A DNA stretch of 61,494 nucleotides. Source: Actinomycetota bacterium (GTDB taxonomy: Bacteria; Actinomycetota; Acidimicrobiia; Acidimicrobiales; Ilumatobacteraceae). Every line of letters begins with the position of its first letter. Position 1 is the first letter of the stretch. Shown here piece after piece: positions 25,192 to 34,143 of this stretch. A program made the position numbers and the translations under genes. The stretch lies in NCBI GenBank assembly GCA_016871355.1, contig VFZC01000015.1, forward strand, positions 1-61,494. The letters run 5' to 3'. The notes beneath the pieces were generated by a model. It was given only the letters and a program-made list of their open reading frames with translations, did not search any database and was not told the origin of the DNA.

Positions 25192-25956
25192 TCAGCACAC
25201 CGGGCGTACGACGATTCCGGCCGCCGCCAAGGCCGACTTGGCCTCGGCCACCGTGAATTCGCCGAAGTGGAAGATGGAGGCGGCCAGAACCGCATCGGCG
25301 CCTCCGCGAGTGACTCCGTCGACCAGATGCTGAAGGTTCCCGACCCCGCCCGATGCGATCACCGGAACACCCACCGCTTCGCTGACGCGACGCGTGAGAG
25401 TGAGATCGAATCCTTCCTTGGTGCCGTCGCGATCCATCGACGTGAGGAGGATTTCACCGGCACCGAGCCCGGCCGCCCGACCCGCCCACTCGACCGCGTC
25501 GATGTCGGTGGGCGTGCGACCACCGTGCAAGAACACTTCGAACGAACCATCGGCACGGCGCTTGGCGTCGATCGCGCAGACCACGCACTGTGCGCCGAAC
25601 TCGGCGGCGATCTCGGAGATCAACTGCGGATTCTGCACGGCCGAGGTGTTGACGCTCACCTTGTCGGCTCCGGCGCGCAACATTCGGCGCGCGTCGTCGA
25701 CGCTGCGAATTCCTCCACCCACGGTGAACGGGATGAATACCTGCTCGGCCGTTCGCCGCACGACGTCGACCATGGTGTCGCGCCCATCACTCGACGCCGT
25801 GATGTCGAGGAACACGAGTTCGTCGGCACCCTCGGTGTCGTAGCGCGCCGCCAACTCGACCGGATCGCCGGCGTCGCGCAGGTTCACGAAGTTGGTTCCC
25901 TTCACGACGCGACCCGCGGTCACGTCGAGACACGGAATGACGCGCGCGACTTTCAC
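25192..25956 (-). CDS. hisF: Imidazole glycerol phosphate synthase, cyclase subunit
   Basis: HisF closes the imidazole ring using ammonia made by HisH. The 254-residue barrel has the catalytic Asp in RVIPCLDV near residue 11, the second Asp in INTSAV-type context ([11 protein letters not shown]) and FTVGGGIRS. The GTG at 25956 follows GAGGT by 8 nt. It is two genes downstream of its partner hisH. Confidence 0.96.
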   Translation of the reverse strand: MKVARVIPCLDVTAGRVVKGTNFVNLRDAGDPVELAARYDTEGADELVFLDITASSDGRDTMVDVVRRTAEQVFIPFTVGGGIRSVDDARRMLRAGADKVSVNTSAVQNPQLISEIAAEFGAQCVVCAIDAKRRADGSFEVFLHGGRTPTDIDAVEWAGRAAGLGAGEILLTSMDRDGTKEGFDLTLTRRVSEAVGVPVIASGGVGNLQHLVDGVTRGGADAVLAASIFHFGEFTVAEAKSALAAAGIVVRPVC

Positions 25957-25966
25957 GAACGTGACC

Positions 25967-26692
25967 TCATGACTGGTCCCTCAGAACAGCCAGCGCTTCG
26001 GGCACCGTGAAACGACCCTCGTAGATGGCTCGACCGGTGATGACGCCGGCGAGTCCGCTCAGGCCCGCCAACGTCGCCACGTCGTCGAGCGACGCGACTC
26101 CACCACTCGCGATCACCGGCACGGATGTGCGAGCGATCGCGTGAGCGAGCCCGTCGACGTCGGGGCCGCTCAACATGCCATCACGCGCGATGTCGGTGAT
26201 GACGAAGGCGGCCGCTCGTGGAAACCAGGTGAGCGCATCGTCGAGCGAGACTCCCGAGTCTTCGGTCCAACCGTGAACGGCCACCCGGCCGGCTCGGTGG
26301 TCGAGACCCACCGCCACGTCGATCGCGTCGGCCACTGCGCTCACCAGATTCGGATCGGCCACCGCGGCCGAACCCATCACCACACGCGCGACTCCCGCGT
26401 CACGCAGTGCTTCGGCATCGAACGACGTGCGCACCCCACCTCCGGTCTGGAGTCGCGCTCGGCCGGCCAGACGTGAAGCGATCGTCGCGATGATGGGTCG
26501 GTTGACCGGATCGCCCGATCGCGCGGCATCGAGATCGACGACGTGCACCCACGGAGCCCCGGCCGTGGCGAACTCGTCGGCGACGCGCACCGGATCGTCG
26601 CCGTACGTGGTTTCACGCGCGTAGTCGCCTTGTGACAACCGCACGACTCGACCACCCCGTAGGTCGATCGCCGGATACAACTCAACGGCCAC
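25967..26692 (-). CDS. hisA: ProFAR isomerase (1-(5-phosphoribosyl)-5-[(phosphoribosylamino)methylideneamino]imidazole-4-carboxamide isomerase)
   Basis: HisA catalyses the Amadori isomerisation in step four of histidine synthesis. The N-terminal [20 protein letters not shown] carries the catalytic Asp, and DIARDGML near residue 165 the second. Many actinobacteria use the same barrel as PriA for tryptophan synthesis as well. Whether this one is bifunctional cannot be told by eye; the absence of trpF in the window neither supports nor refutes it. Its 5' end overlaps the end of hisH by 11 nt. Confidence 0.94.
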   Translation of the reverse strand: MAVELYPAIDLRGGRVVRLSQGDYARETTYGDDPVRVADEFATAGAPWVHVVDLDAARSGDPVNRPIIATIASRLAGRARLQTGGGVRTSFDAEALRDAGVARVVMGSAAVADPNLVSAVADAIDVAVGLDHRAGRVAVHGWTEDSGVSLDDALTWFPRAAAFVITDIARDGMLSGPDVDGLAHAIARTSVPVIASGGVASLDDVATLAGLSGLAGVITGRAIYEGRFTVPEALAVLRDQS

Positions 26693-27314
26693 GAGTCACC
26701 GCCACGAAATTGGCCAACAAGGCCAAACCGGCCGAACCCGACTTCTCGGGGTGGAACTGGGTGGCGAACACGTTGCCGGCACGGAACGCGGCGTTGAGAG
26801 TTCCGCCGTATTCGCACGTGGCCGCGACCACGTCGGGGTCGTCGGGAACGCCGTGCAGCGAGTGAACGAAGTACACCCACGGTTCGTTCGTCCATTCGGC
26901 TCCGGCGAACATCGGGTCGTCGGACCGTCGAACGTTCACGCGATTCCACTGCATCTGCGGGCGCTTCACCCCAACAGGAATCCAACGCACTCGACCAGGA
27001 ACGATGTCGAGACCTATGACGTCCGGGTCTTCGTCACTCGTCGTGAACAACATCTGCATGCCCACACAGATGCCGAGGAACGGTCGACCCGAGTCGACGG
27101 CATCGCGAACCGCGCCAGCCAGCCCCGAGGCGTTCAACGCGTTCATGCACGCCCCGAACGCACCGACACCGGGAAGCACCACGGCGTCGGCCGAGCGGAC
27201 GTCGGCCGCCCAGGTGGTGAGACGAGCGTCGCCGCCGACTCGTTGCAGAGCCTTCTCAGCCGAACGGAGATTGCCGATGCCGTAATCGAGGACCGCGATC
27301 GACGGACCGCTCAC
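26682..27314 (-). CDS. hisH: Imidazole glycerol phosphate synthase, glutaminase subunit
   Basis: HisH is a class I glutamine amidotransferase that feeds ammonia to HisF. The catalytic cysteine is in GICVGMQML and the His/Glu pair in FHPEKSG. The 210-residue form starts at GTG 27314 (VSGPSIAVLDYGIGN), which has AGGGAG upstream and overlaps the hisB stop as GTGA. A longer open frame continuing into hisB is not coding. Confidence 0.95.
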   Translation of the reverse strand: MSGPSIAVLDYGIGNLRSAEKALQRVGGDARLTTWAADVRSADAVVLPGVGAFGACMNALNASGLAGAVRDAVDSGRPFLGICVGMQMLFTTSDEDPDVIGLDIVPGRVRWIPVGVKRPQMQWNRVNVRRSDDPMFAGAEWTNEPWVYFVHSLHGVPDDPDVVAATCEYGGTLNAAFRAGNVFATQFHPEKSGSAGLALLANFVAVTRGR

Positions 27315-27907
27315 AGGACTCCCTTGGTGGAGGGAACTCCTCCCCCTTCGAGACGCACCGCGTCGCGCAGGCTCCGTCCGAGACCTTTGAAGATGCACTC
27401 GATCACGTGGTGCACGTTGCGTCCGCGCTTGAGCGTGACGTGCAGAGTGATGCCGGCGGCCGTGGCGAACGACGACACGGCGTGTTCGGCCAGTTGCGGA
27501 TCGAACGGGGGCGTGCCGAGCGCAAGGCTGTCGGGCATCGGGACGTTCCAGACGACGAAGGGACGACCCGACAGATCGAGGGCGATCTCGCACAATGCCT
27601 CGTCGAGCGGATACAGACCGCTCGCGAAGCGGCGTACACCGGCTTTGTCGCCCAAGGCTTCGCGAAACGCTTCGCCGAGAGCGATGGCAACGTCTTCGAC
27701 CGTGTGGTGCGTGTCGATGTGCAGGTCACCCTTGGCTGCGATGGTGAGATCGAAACCACCGTGCTTGCCCACTTGCGAGAGCATGTGGTCGTAGAACGGA
27801 ATGCCGGTGTCGACCGAGGTGGTGCCACGACCGTCGAGGTCGATACTCAGCTCGATCGATGTCTCGGCGGTGGTGCGGGTGCGGGTGGCGGTGCGCTTGG
27901 CACTCAT
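27311..27907 (-). CDS. hisB: Imidazoleglycerol-phosphate dehydratase
   Basis: HisB removes water in step six of histidine synthesis using two manganese ions. The 198-residue monofunctional enzyme has the metal-binding TGIPFYDHMLSQVGKHGGFD and IDTHHTVEDVAI and the C-terminal HHVIECIFKGLGRSLRDA. The ATG at 27907 has GGAGG about 8 nt upstream and overlaps the hisC stop as ATGA. Confidence 0.96.
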   Translation of the reverse strand: MSAKRTATRTRTTAETSIELSIDLDGRGTTSVDTGIPFYDHMLSQVGKHGGFDLTIAAKGDLHIDTHHTVEDVAIALGEAFREALGDKAGVRRFASGLYPLDEALCEIALDLSGRPFVVWNVPMPDSLALGTPPFDPQLAEHAVSSFATAAGITLHVTLKRGRNVHHVIECIFKGLGRSLRDAVRLEGGGVPSTKGVL

Positions 27908-28965
27908 GACAGGACCTCCGTGAGGGCGGCGATGAACAGCGAGTTTTCTTCGGGCGTGCCGATGGTGATGCGCAGGCAATCGGCCAAGCGCGGCCATCCC
28001 GAGCAGTCGCGAATGAGGACACTGCGATCGAGAAGGCCTTGCCACACCGCTCGACCGGCGCGGCCGCGGGGGCGGAACAACACGAAGTTGGCGCCGCTCG
28101 GGAACACGTCGACGTCGAGGCCTTGGAGCGCCGATACGACACGCTCGCGCTCGGCCACGATGGCGCGCACTCGTTCGTTCATCTGATCGACGAATTGCAG
28201 AGCGATGGTGCCGGCCGCCTGTTTCACCGCGTCGAGGTGATACGGCAGCACCACCTTGTCGAGTTCACTCACGACCCACGACGGCGCGACGGCGTAACCG
28301 AGTCGAGCCGCCGCCATGCTCCAGGTCTTGCTGAACGTGCGCACCACGATCACCGACGAATCGTCGGACACGAGATCGACCGCGCTCCAAGGTGCGAACT
28401 GACCATACGCCTCGTCGACCACGACGAGGCCGGCCGCCAACGACACCACCTCACGAATGGTGGCTTCACTGTCGACGCCGCCGGTCGGATTGTTGGGCGA
28501 ACACAAGAACGTGATGTGCGGTTCGTGGGCGGCCAGCACCCGCCGCACTTCGACCAGGTCGAGGGAGAAGTCGGCGGCTCGTTCGCCCTCGACCACCGTG
28601 GCACCCGAGATGCGCGCGATGTGAGCATGCAGTTGATACGTGGGTTCGAACGTGGCCACGGTGCGCCCCGGGCCGGCGAAGGTGAGAAGGATCGTCTGGA
28701 GAACTTCGTTGCTGCCATTGGCCACGAACACCATCGAGGCGTCGACGCCGTGGAGGGCCGCAATGGCGCGACGCAGATCGGTAGCGGCGCGATCGGGGTA
28801 GCGATTCCAGTTCACGTCGGCCACGGCGCGAGCCAGGGCCTGCTCGAATTCGGCCGGCGGGCCGAACGGAGCCTCGTTCGTGTTGAGGCGCACCCGGACG
28901 TCGACTTGGGGCGAGTGGTAGCCCTCGAGGGCCTTCAAGTCGTCGCGAACGGGGAGGCGCGTCAC
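27904..28965 (-). CDS. hisC: Histidinol-phosphate aminotransferase
   Basis: HisC transfers an amino group to imidazole-acetol phosphate. The 353-residue fold-type I enzyme has LNTNEAPFGPP near the N-terminus, CSPNNPTGG, DEAYGQF and the PLP lysine in TFSKTWSMA. It is the first gene of hisC-hisB-hisH-hisA-hisF-methyltransferase. hisD and hisG are not in the window. The GTG at 28965 lies 6 nt after TAGCCT. Confidence 0.95.
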   Translation of the reverse strand: MTRLPVRDDLKALEGYHSPQVDVRVRLNTNEAPFGPPAEFEQALARAVADVNWNRYPDRAATDLRRAIAALHGVDASMVFVANGSNEVLQTILLTFAGPGRTVATFEPTYQLHAHIARISGATVVEGERAADFSLDLVEVRRVLAAHEPHITFLCSPNNPTGGVDSEATIREVVSLAAGLVVVDEAYGQFAPWSAVDLVSDDSSVIVVRTFSKTWSMAAARLGYAVAPSWVVSELDKVVLPYHLDAVKQAAGTIALQFVDQMNERVRAIVAERERVVSALQGLDVDVFPSGANFVLFRPRGRAGRAVWQGLLDRSVLIRDCSGWPRLADCLRITIGTPEENSLFIAALTEVLS

Positions 28966-28971
28966 ACCATG

Positions 28972-28977
28972 AGGCTA
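28972..28977 (-). promoter_or_regulatory. -10 element, leaderless start of the his operon
   Basis: TAGCCT ends 6 nt before the GTG at 28965. A leaderless start leaves no room for a his leader-peptide attenuator. Confidence 0.55.
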
Positions 28978-29022
28978 CCGACCAGGCCGAACGGGTCGAA
29001 GTGAGTTCGCGGTACCGGGACC

Positions 29023-29028
29023 TAGCGT
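29023..29028 (+). promoter_or_regulatory. -10 element, leaderless start of the 68-residue gene
   Basis: TAGCGT ends 6 nt before the GTG at 29035. Confidence 0.5.
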
Positions 29029-29034
29029 GGTCGC

Positions 29035-29241
29035 GTGACCCCGCGTGAACTCTCCACCATTGCCGCCGAACTCGCCGTGATGGCCGAGGGGACCGATCGC
29101 TTCTTCGATCGCGTTCGCGAACTCGGGTCGGCCAACCTGGGCGAGAATCTCGAAGACCTCATGTCGGCCATTCATGAAGCCGAACGAGCTCTGCGTTCGG
29201 CACACCGCGCCTTGGCCCGCGCCAGTCGCATCGCTGGCTGA
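29035..29241 (+). CDS. Small helical protein of unknown function (68 residues)
   Basis: I do not recognise this protein. It is predicted almost wholly alpha-helical, with heptad-like spacing in the C-terminal half (LMSAIHEAERALRSAHRALARASRI), so it may form a coiled coil. A correctly spaced -10 element, actinobacterial codon use and a clean fit between hisC and nth support a real gene. It ends 22 bp from the convergent nth. Confidence 0.6.
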   Translation: MTPRELSTIAAELAVMAEGTDRFFDRVRELGSANLGENLEDLMSAIHEAERALRSAHRALARASRIAG

Positions 29242-29263
29242 TCACGCCCGAACGAATCGAGCC

Positions 29264-29923
29264 TCAGCGCGCCTTGCCGGCCGACGGGCAGATGTTGGCC
29301 AGTGTGCACTCGTCGCACTTGGGCTTGCGTGCATCGCACACGCGACGACCGTGCAGGATGAGTCGCAGACTGAACGAGCCCCACTCGTGGCCCGGCAAGT
29401 AGCGATTGAGTTCGAGTTCCACTTTCACCGGATCGTCTTGGCGCGTGAGTCCGAGGCGCCGAGAGAGACGGCCGACGTGCGTGTCGACCGGAAGACCGGG
29501 TAGGTCGAACACGACGCTACGCACCACGTTGCCGGTCTTGCGACCGACACCGGGAATCGTCACCAGATCGTCGAGGTCGTGCGGGACCTCGCCGTCGAAC
29601 CGTTCGACGAGAACCTGCGCCATACCGATCAGACTCTTCGTCTTGTTCTGATAGAAGCCGGTCGACCGAATGATCTTCTCGACGTCGCCCGGTTCGGCCA
29701 CCGCCAAGTCGTACGGCGACGGGTACTTCGCGAACAACGACGGCGTGACCATATTGACCCGTGCATCGGTGCACTGCGCCGACAGGATCGTGGCCGCCAA
29801 CAACTCGTATGCGTTGCGGTGTTCGAGTTCGCAGATCGCTTCCGGATAGAGCCCCTCGAGACGACGCGCCACTTCGACCGTTCGATCGGCCGCACCGTTC
29901 GGGCGACGTTTCGTGGCGGCCAT
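29264..29923 (-). CDS. nth: Endonuclease III
   Basis: Nth removes oxidised pyrimidines and nicks the abasic site. The 219-residue protein has the helix-hairpin-helix VTIPGVGRKTGNVV with the downstream catalytic Asp (VDTHVGRLSRRLG), a catalytic lysine context (STGFYQNKTKSLIG) and the C-terminal 4Fe-4S loop (CDARKPKCDECTLANIC). The ATG at 29923 is 7 nt after TAGGGT. Confidence 0.95.
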   Translation of the reverse strand: MAATKRRPNGAADRTVEVARRLEGLYPEAICELEHRNAYELLAATILSAQCTDARVNMVTPSLFAKYPSPYDLAVAEPGDVEKIIRSTGFYQNKTKSLIGMAQVLVERFDGEVPHDLDDLVTIPGVGRKTGNVVRSVVFDLPGLPVDTHVGRLSRRLGLTRQDDPVKVELELNRYLPGHEWGSFSLRLILHGRRVCDARKPKCDECTLANICPSAGKAR

Positions 29924-29930
29924 TCCCCGA

Positions 29931-29936
29931 ACCCTA
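29931..29936 (-). promoter_or_regulatory. -10 element, leaderless start of nth
   Basis: TAGGGT ends 7 nt before the ATG at 29923. Confidence 0.55.
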
Positions 29937-29952
29937 CTCAGGGGTCGAACGG

Positions 29953-29958
29953 TAGGAT
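29953..29958 (+). promoter_or_regulatory. -10 element, leaderless start of mshD-pepF-rlmN
   Basis: TAGGAT ends 6 nt before the ATG at 29965. Confidence 0.55.
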
Positions 29959-29964
29959 GAGGCC

Positions 29965-30954
29965 ATGCGGATCCTCGATATCAAGCGTCAGATGGAACCC
30001 GACGACATCGCGATCGTGCGCGATCTACTCCGTGACGCCGAACGCGCCGACGGACACCGTCCATTGTCCGATCACCTGTGGCTCGACTTGGTGGATGGCG
30101 GCCGCGAAGGTTTCGCCGGCTTCGTGGCGTGGGAACCCGGACACGATCACCCCGTCGCCTACGCCCAGGTGAGTCGCGGTCACGGTTCGTACTCCGTCGA
30201 ACTCGTCGTGCATCCGCATCATCGTTACGAGATGAACGTGATCGGACCCGAGTTGTTGGACGCGGCGCTCGACGAGGTCGCACGCTCGGGCGGCGGACAC
30301 GTGCACTGGTGGGTGTTCGAACCCACGAGCGCGCACGAAGCGGTCGCCCGCACCGTCGGGCTCGCGGCCGGAAGAACGCTGCATCAGATGCGGCGCTCGC
30401 TCCCCCTCAGCGTGGCCGATCAGTCGGCCGCCGTGGAGGTGCGCCCGTTCGTGAAGGGGCACGACGAACCGGCGTGGCTCGAGGTCAACAATGCCGCCTT
30501 CGCCCATCACCCCGAACAAGGTGGCTGGGACATCGTCACGATCACCTCGCGCATGGCCCAACCGTGGTTCGATCCGGCTGGCTTCTTGCTCCACGAGATC
30601 GACGGACGGCTGGCTGGCTTCTGCTGGACCAAGATCCACGACGACACCAGCCCGACCATGGGTGAGATCTACGTGATCGCGGTGCATCCCGACTTCCATG
30701 GCCGTGGTCTCGGACGCGGGCTCACCGTGTCGGGCCTGCAGAGCATCGCCGATCGCGGTATCACCACCGCGATGCTCTACGTCGACGCCTCGAATCGAGC
30801 CGCCGTCGCGATGTACGAAAACCTGGGCTTCCATCTGCACCGAACCGACCGCGCCTTCGTGGGCGATGTGTCGCTCGGGAACGGTGGCCGCCAAGTGACC
30901 TCGTCCGATCATCACCATCAGCACCATCATCATCAACGAGACGATCAACCATGA
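29965..30954 (+). CDS. mshD: Mycothiol synthase (acetyl-CoA:Cys-GlcN-Ins acetyltransferase)
   Basis: MshD completes mycothiol, the actinobacterial low-molecular-weight thiol, in the cytoplasm. The 329-residue protein has tandem GNAT domains. The C-terminal one carries the acetyl-CoA loop HPDFHGRGLGRGLT and EIYVIAV, and the stretch MAQPWFDPAGFLLHE is typical of the family. An unusual histidine-rich tail (HHHQHHHHQ) ends the protein, encoded by CAT/CAC triplets. Its stop overlaps the next gene as ATGA. Confidence 0.93.
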   Translation: MRILDIKRQMEPDDIAIVRDLLRDAERADGHRPLSDHLWLDLVDGGREGFAGFVAWEPGHDHPVAYAQVSRGHGSYSVELVVHPHHRYEMNVIGPELLDAALDEVARSGGGHVHWWVFEPTSAHEAVARTVGLAAGRTLHQMRRSLPLSVADQSAAVEVRPFVKGHDEPAWLEVNNAAFAHHPEQGGWDIVTITSRMAQPWFDPAGFLLHEIDGRLAGFCWTKIHDDTSPTMGEIYVIAVHPDFHGRGLGRGLTVSGLQSIADRGITTAMLYVDASNRAAVAMYENLGFHLHRTDRAFVGDVSLGNGGRQVTSSDHHHQHHHHQRDDQP

Positions 30955-32762
30955 CCGACACGCAGAGCCTGCCCACCTGGAGCGTCACCGACGTTCACGA
31001 GTCGCTGACCAGTCGCACCTTCGTCGCCTCACTCGAACAGTTGGGGGCCGAGGTGTCGCGGCTCGAGGCGCTCTATGACGAACTCGACATCCGTGGTGGT
31101 GCCGACGGAACGGTTCCGACGGTCGACTCGGTCGTCGGCGAACGCGCCGATCGCGCCATCGCCGCGTTCAACGCCACGGTTGCGCAGATGGAAGTTCTCG
31201 AGGCCTACGTGTACGCCACGGTGTCGACCGACACCCGACACGAAGTGGCTCAATCGCTGCTGTCGGAGATCGAAGTGCTCGGCTCACGGGTCAGCCCGTT
31301 GCTCGCGCGTCTGGCCGATTTCACCGCGCATCACGATCCTGTCGCATTGTCGGCGGTGAGCCACGAGGCTCGCGAACACCTCGGTCCGCTCACTCGTCTG
31401 GCCGCACGCGCCGAACATCAGATGTCGGAGATCGAAGAAGGCCTCTACGCCGAGATGTCCACCACCGGCTCGGCTGCGTGGGGCCGCTTGCAGAGCGACG
31501 TCACGTCGCAACTCTCGACCGACGTCGATCTGCCGTCGGGACGTACTCGCCTCCCGATGCCAGCCGTGCGCGGCTTGGCCACCAGCCCCGACCCCGTGGT
31601 GCGACGCGCCGCGTACGACGCCGAGATGGCGGCCTGGCCCCAAGTGGCCACCGCGTGCGCGGCCGCCATGAATGCGATCAAGGGTGAGGCCAACACCGTC
31701 AACCGCCGTCGTCGCTGGGCCGCACCACTCGATGCTTCGTTGTTCGCCAACAGCGTGAGTCGGGCCACCTTCGACGCGATGCAGTCGGCCGTGAGTGCGT
31801 CACTCCCCGACTTCCGACGCTGGATGCGCACCAAGGCGCAGCTCCACGGTCACAGCAACGGCCTTCCGTGGTGGGACCTCGTCGCTCCGCTGCCCACGTC
31901 GTCGAACGCGATCGGATGGGACGAGTCGATCGAGTTGGTCAAGACTGCATTCGGTCAGTACAGCGCCGAACTCGCGGGCATGGTCGATCGGGCCATTGCC
32001 GAATCGTGGATCGATGCTCCGCCGCGTGACGGCAAGGTGGGCGGTGCGTTCTGCATGCCTTTCGTCGACGACCGCTCCCTGATCTTGCTCAACTGGAGTG
32101 GTTCGGTCGAATCGGCTCAGACCACGGCTCACGAGTTGGGCCACGCGTATCACAACACACAGTTGGCTGGCCGCACACCGCTGCAGAAGCGTCTGCCCAT
32201 GGCCTTGGCCGAGACCGCGAGCATCTTCTGCGAGACGCTCATGGTGGAAGCCGGTCTGGCGCGTCTGTCGGGCAACGAGCGTCTGAGCCTGCTCGACGTC
32301 GATCTGCTGGGCGCCAACCAAGTGGTGGTCGACATCCATAGTCGCTTCCTCTTCGAAACCGAAGTGTTCGCTCGACGTCAGCGCCGCTCACTCGGTGTGC
32401 AGGAGCTCAACGAGATGATGCTCGAGGCGCAGTCGGCCGCGTACGGCGACGGTCTCGATCAGTCGACCGCACATCCGCACATGTGGGTCCTGAAGCCCCA
32501 CTACTACGGCAGCCACTTCTACAACTGGCCCTACACCTATGGCTTGTTGTTCGGACTCGGGTTGTACGCACAGTTCCATCGTGACCCCGATCGATTCCGC
32601 GCCGGATACGACGATTTGCTCTCGCGCGCCGGCATGAACACCGCCGAAGAACTCGGGTCGGCTTTCGGACTCGACGTGACCGACGAGGGTTTCTGGACCG
32701 CGAGTCTCGACGTTCTTCGTGCGCGCATGAACGAGTACTCACGCCTCGCCGGACAGCCGTGA
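30951..32762 (+). CDS. M3 family oligoendopeptidase (PepF-like)
   Basis: The 603-residue zinc peptidase has AHELGHAYH at about residue 392 and the third ligand Glu in ALAETASIFCETLMVEA. The N-terminal helical domain and the C-terminal YYGSHFYNWPYTYG also fit the pepF/M3 family. These enzymes degrade short peptides in the cytoplasm. It sits in the middle of mshD-pepF-rlmN with 4-nt overlaps on both sides. Confidence 0.9.
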   Translation: MTDTQSLPTWSVTDVHESLTSRTFVASLEQLGAEVSRLEALYDELDIRGGADGTVPTVDSVVGERADRAIAAFNATVAQMEVLEAYVYATVSTDTRHEVAQSLLSEIEVLGSRVSPLLARLADFTAHHDPVALSAVSHEAREHLGPLTRLAARAEHQMSEIEEGLYAEMSTTGSAAWGRLQSDVTSQLSTDVDLPSGRTRLPMPAVRGLATSPDPVVRRAAYDAEMAAWPQVATACAAAMNAIKGEANTVNRRRRWAAPLDASLFANSVSRATFDAMQSAVSASLPDFRRWMRTKAQLHGHSNGLPWWDLVAPLPTSSNAIGWDESIELVKTAFGQYSAELAGMVDRAIAESWIDAPPRDGKVGGAFCMPFVDDRSLILLNWSGSVESAQTTAHELGHAYHNTQLAGRTPLQKRLPMALAETASIFCETLMVEAGLARLSGNERLSLLDVDLLGANQVVVDIHSRFLFETEVFARRQRRSLGVQELNEMMLEAQSAAYGDGLDQSTAHPHMWVLKPHYYGSHFYNWPYTYGLLFGLGLYAQFHRDPDRFRAGYDDLLSRAGMNTAEELGSAFGLDVTDEGFWTASLDVLRARMNEYSRLAGQP

Positions 32763-33814
32763 CCACTCGATATCAGGCGTCACGCGACGACCTGTGGCAA
32801 CTTCTCGACGGCGAACCGCGCTACCGCATCGACCAGGTGTGGAACGGCCTCTACAAAGAGCTCGCCACTCCCGAGTCGATGACCAATCTGCCCAAGGCGT
32901 TGCGTTCGCGCGTGGACGAGGCGTTGCCCTTGGCGCTCACTCCGGTGACCGAAGCCGAGTCGGACCGTGGCAAGACCGTGAAGTTCTTGTGGGGGCTGTA
33001 CGGCGGCAGTCGCATCGAAACGGTGCTGATGCTCTACGCCGACCGGGCCACGGTGTGCGTGAGCACACAGGCTGGTTGTGCGATGGCTTGCGGTTTCTGC
33101 GCCACCGGTCAGGCCGGCTTCACACGTCACCTCGCCAGCGGCGAGATCGTCGAGCAGGTCGTGCGGGCCGCTCAGCGCGCCAAGTCACTCGGACGACGGG
33201 TGAGCAACGTGGTGTACATGGGAATGGGAGAGCCACTGGCCAACGAAGAGCCGGTGTGGGATTCGCTCGTTCGACTCCACGACGGCGTGGGCATCTCGGC
33301 CCGGCACCTTACCGTGTCGACCGTGGGCATCGTGCCCGGAATCAAGCGACTCACCGATCGTCCGCTTCCGGTGAACCTGGCCGTGAGCTTGCACGCGGCC
33401 AACGACGAACTCCGCGACGAGTTGGTTCCGATCAACAAGCGCTACCCCATCGCGATGCTCATGGAAGCGTGCGACGAGTACCTGGAAATCAAGGGTCGCC
33501 GCCTGAGCTTCGAATGGGCACTCATCTCGGGTGTGAACGACCGCGATCGCGATGCCTCCGAGCTGGCCCGACTGTGCCATTCGCTCACGATGGCTCCGCA
33601 CGTGAACTTGATTCCGCTCAACCCCACGCCCGGCTACGAGGTGCGCGGCTCGAGCAAGATGCACGTGCACGAGTTCCGCGATCGACTCGAGGCCCTCGGC
33701 GTGAACGCCACGGTGCGCCAGAACCGCGGCACCGACATCGCCGCCGCCTGCGGCCAACTGGCGGCCGGACAGCCGGTGAAGATGTCGACGCGCGATCAGC
33801 GCGATTCGAAGTAA
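32759..33814 (+). CDS. rlmN: Dual-specificity 23S rRNA/tRNA adenine-C2 methyltransferase RlmN
   Basis: RlmN methylates C2 of A2503 in 23S rRNA and A37 of some tRNAs by radical SAM chemistry. The cluster motif CAMACGFC lies near residue 107 and is followed by ATGQAGFTR. The methyl-carrying cysteine is in IAAACGQLA near the C-terminus. Length 351 is normal. GTG start overlapping the pepF stop. The last 19 nt overlap the convergent DUF6285 gene. Confidence 0.95.
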   Translation: MTTRYQASRDDLWQLLDGEPRYRIDQVWNGLYKELATPESMTNLPKALRSRVDEALPLALTPVTEAESDRGKTVKFLWGLYGGSRIETVLMLYADRATVCVSTQAGCAMACGFCATGQAGFTRHLASGEIVEQVVRAAQRAKSLGRRVSNVVYMGMGEPLANEEPVWDSLVRLHDGVGISARHLTVSTVGIVPGIKRLTDRPLPVNLAVSLHAANDELRDELVPINKRYPIAMLMEACDEYLEIKGRRLSFEWALISGVNDRDRDASELARLCHSLTMAPHVNLIPLNPTPGYEVRGSSKMHVHEFRDRLEALGVNATVRQNRGTDIAAACGQLAAGQPVKMSTRDQRDSK

Positions 33815-34143
33815 CCGGGGTTCGCGACCCTCAACTTGTCGACCACGCTCGCGCGCACGGCTGCGACCACGTCGCTCATGCGATCGTCGAGTCGGCCCTC
33901 GCGAATCGCTTTCGCCAATTCTTTGTCGTCGGCCACACCCAGGTCGGCCAACCGCGCCGCATGCGCCGCCCTTTGATCGGGACCGAGGGCCAATTCGCGT
34001 TCGACCATCGCCAGCACGTTCATCGCCACCCGAGTGTGGAACTGCACCCGGCCGGTGGTCGACGTGAGAACGTCGCGTTCGAGCCACTCGCGAACGGCTT
34101 CCACGAGTTGCGCGGCGCTCGGAACGTCGTGGAGTTCGCTCAT
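33796..34143 (-). CDS. DUF6285-like protein
   Basis: The 115-residue protein resembles the small DUF6285 family usually found beside APH-type phosphotransferases and acyl-CoA dehydrogenases (SAAQLVEAVREWLERDVL ... FHTRVAMNVLAMVERELALGP). The ATG at 34143 overlaps the upstream phosphotransferase stop as ATGA; the longer frame extending upstream is antisense-like noise. Function unknown. A role with the phosphotransferase is likely from co-translation. Confidence 0.75.
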   Translation of the reverse strand: MSELHDVPSAAQLVEAVREWLERDVLTSTTGRVQFHTRVAMNVLAMVERELALGPDQRAAHAARLADLGVADDKELAKAIREGRLDDRMSDVVAAVRASVVDKLRVANPGYFESR

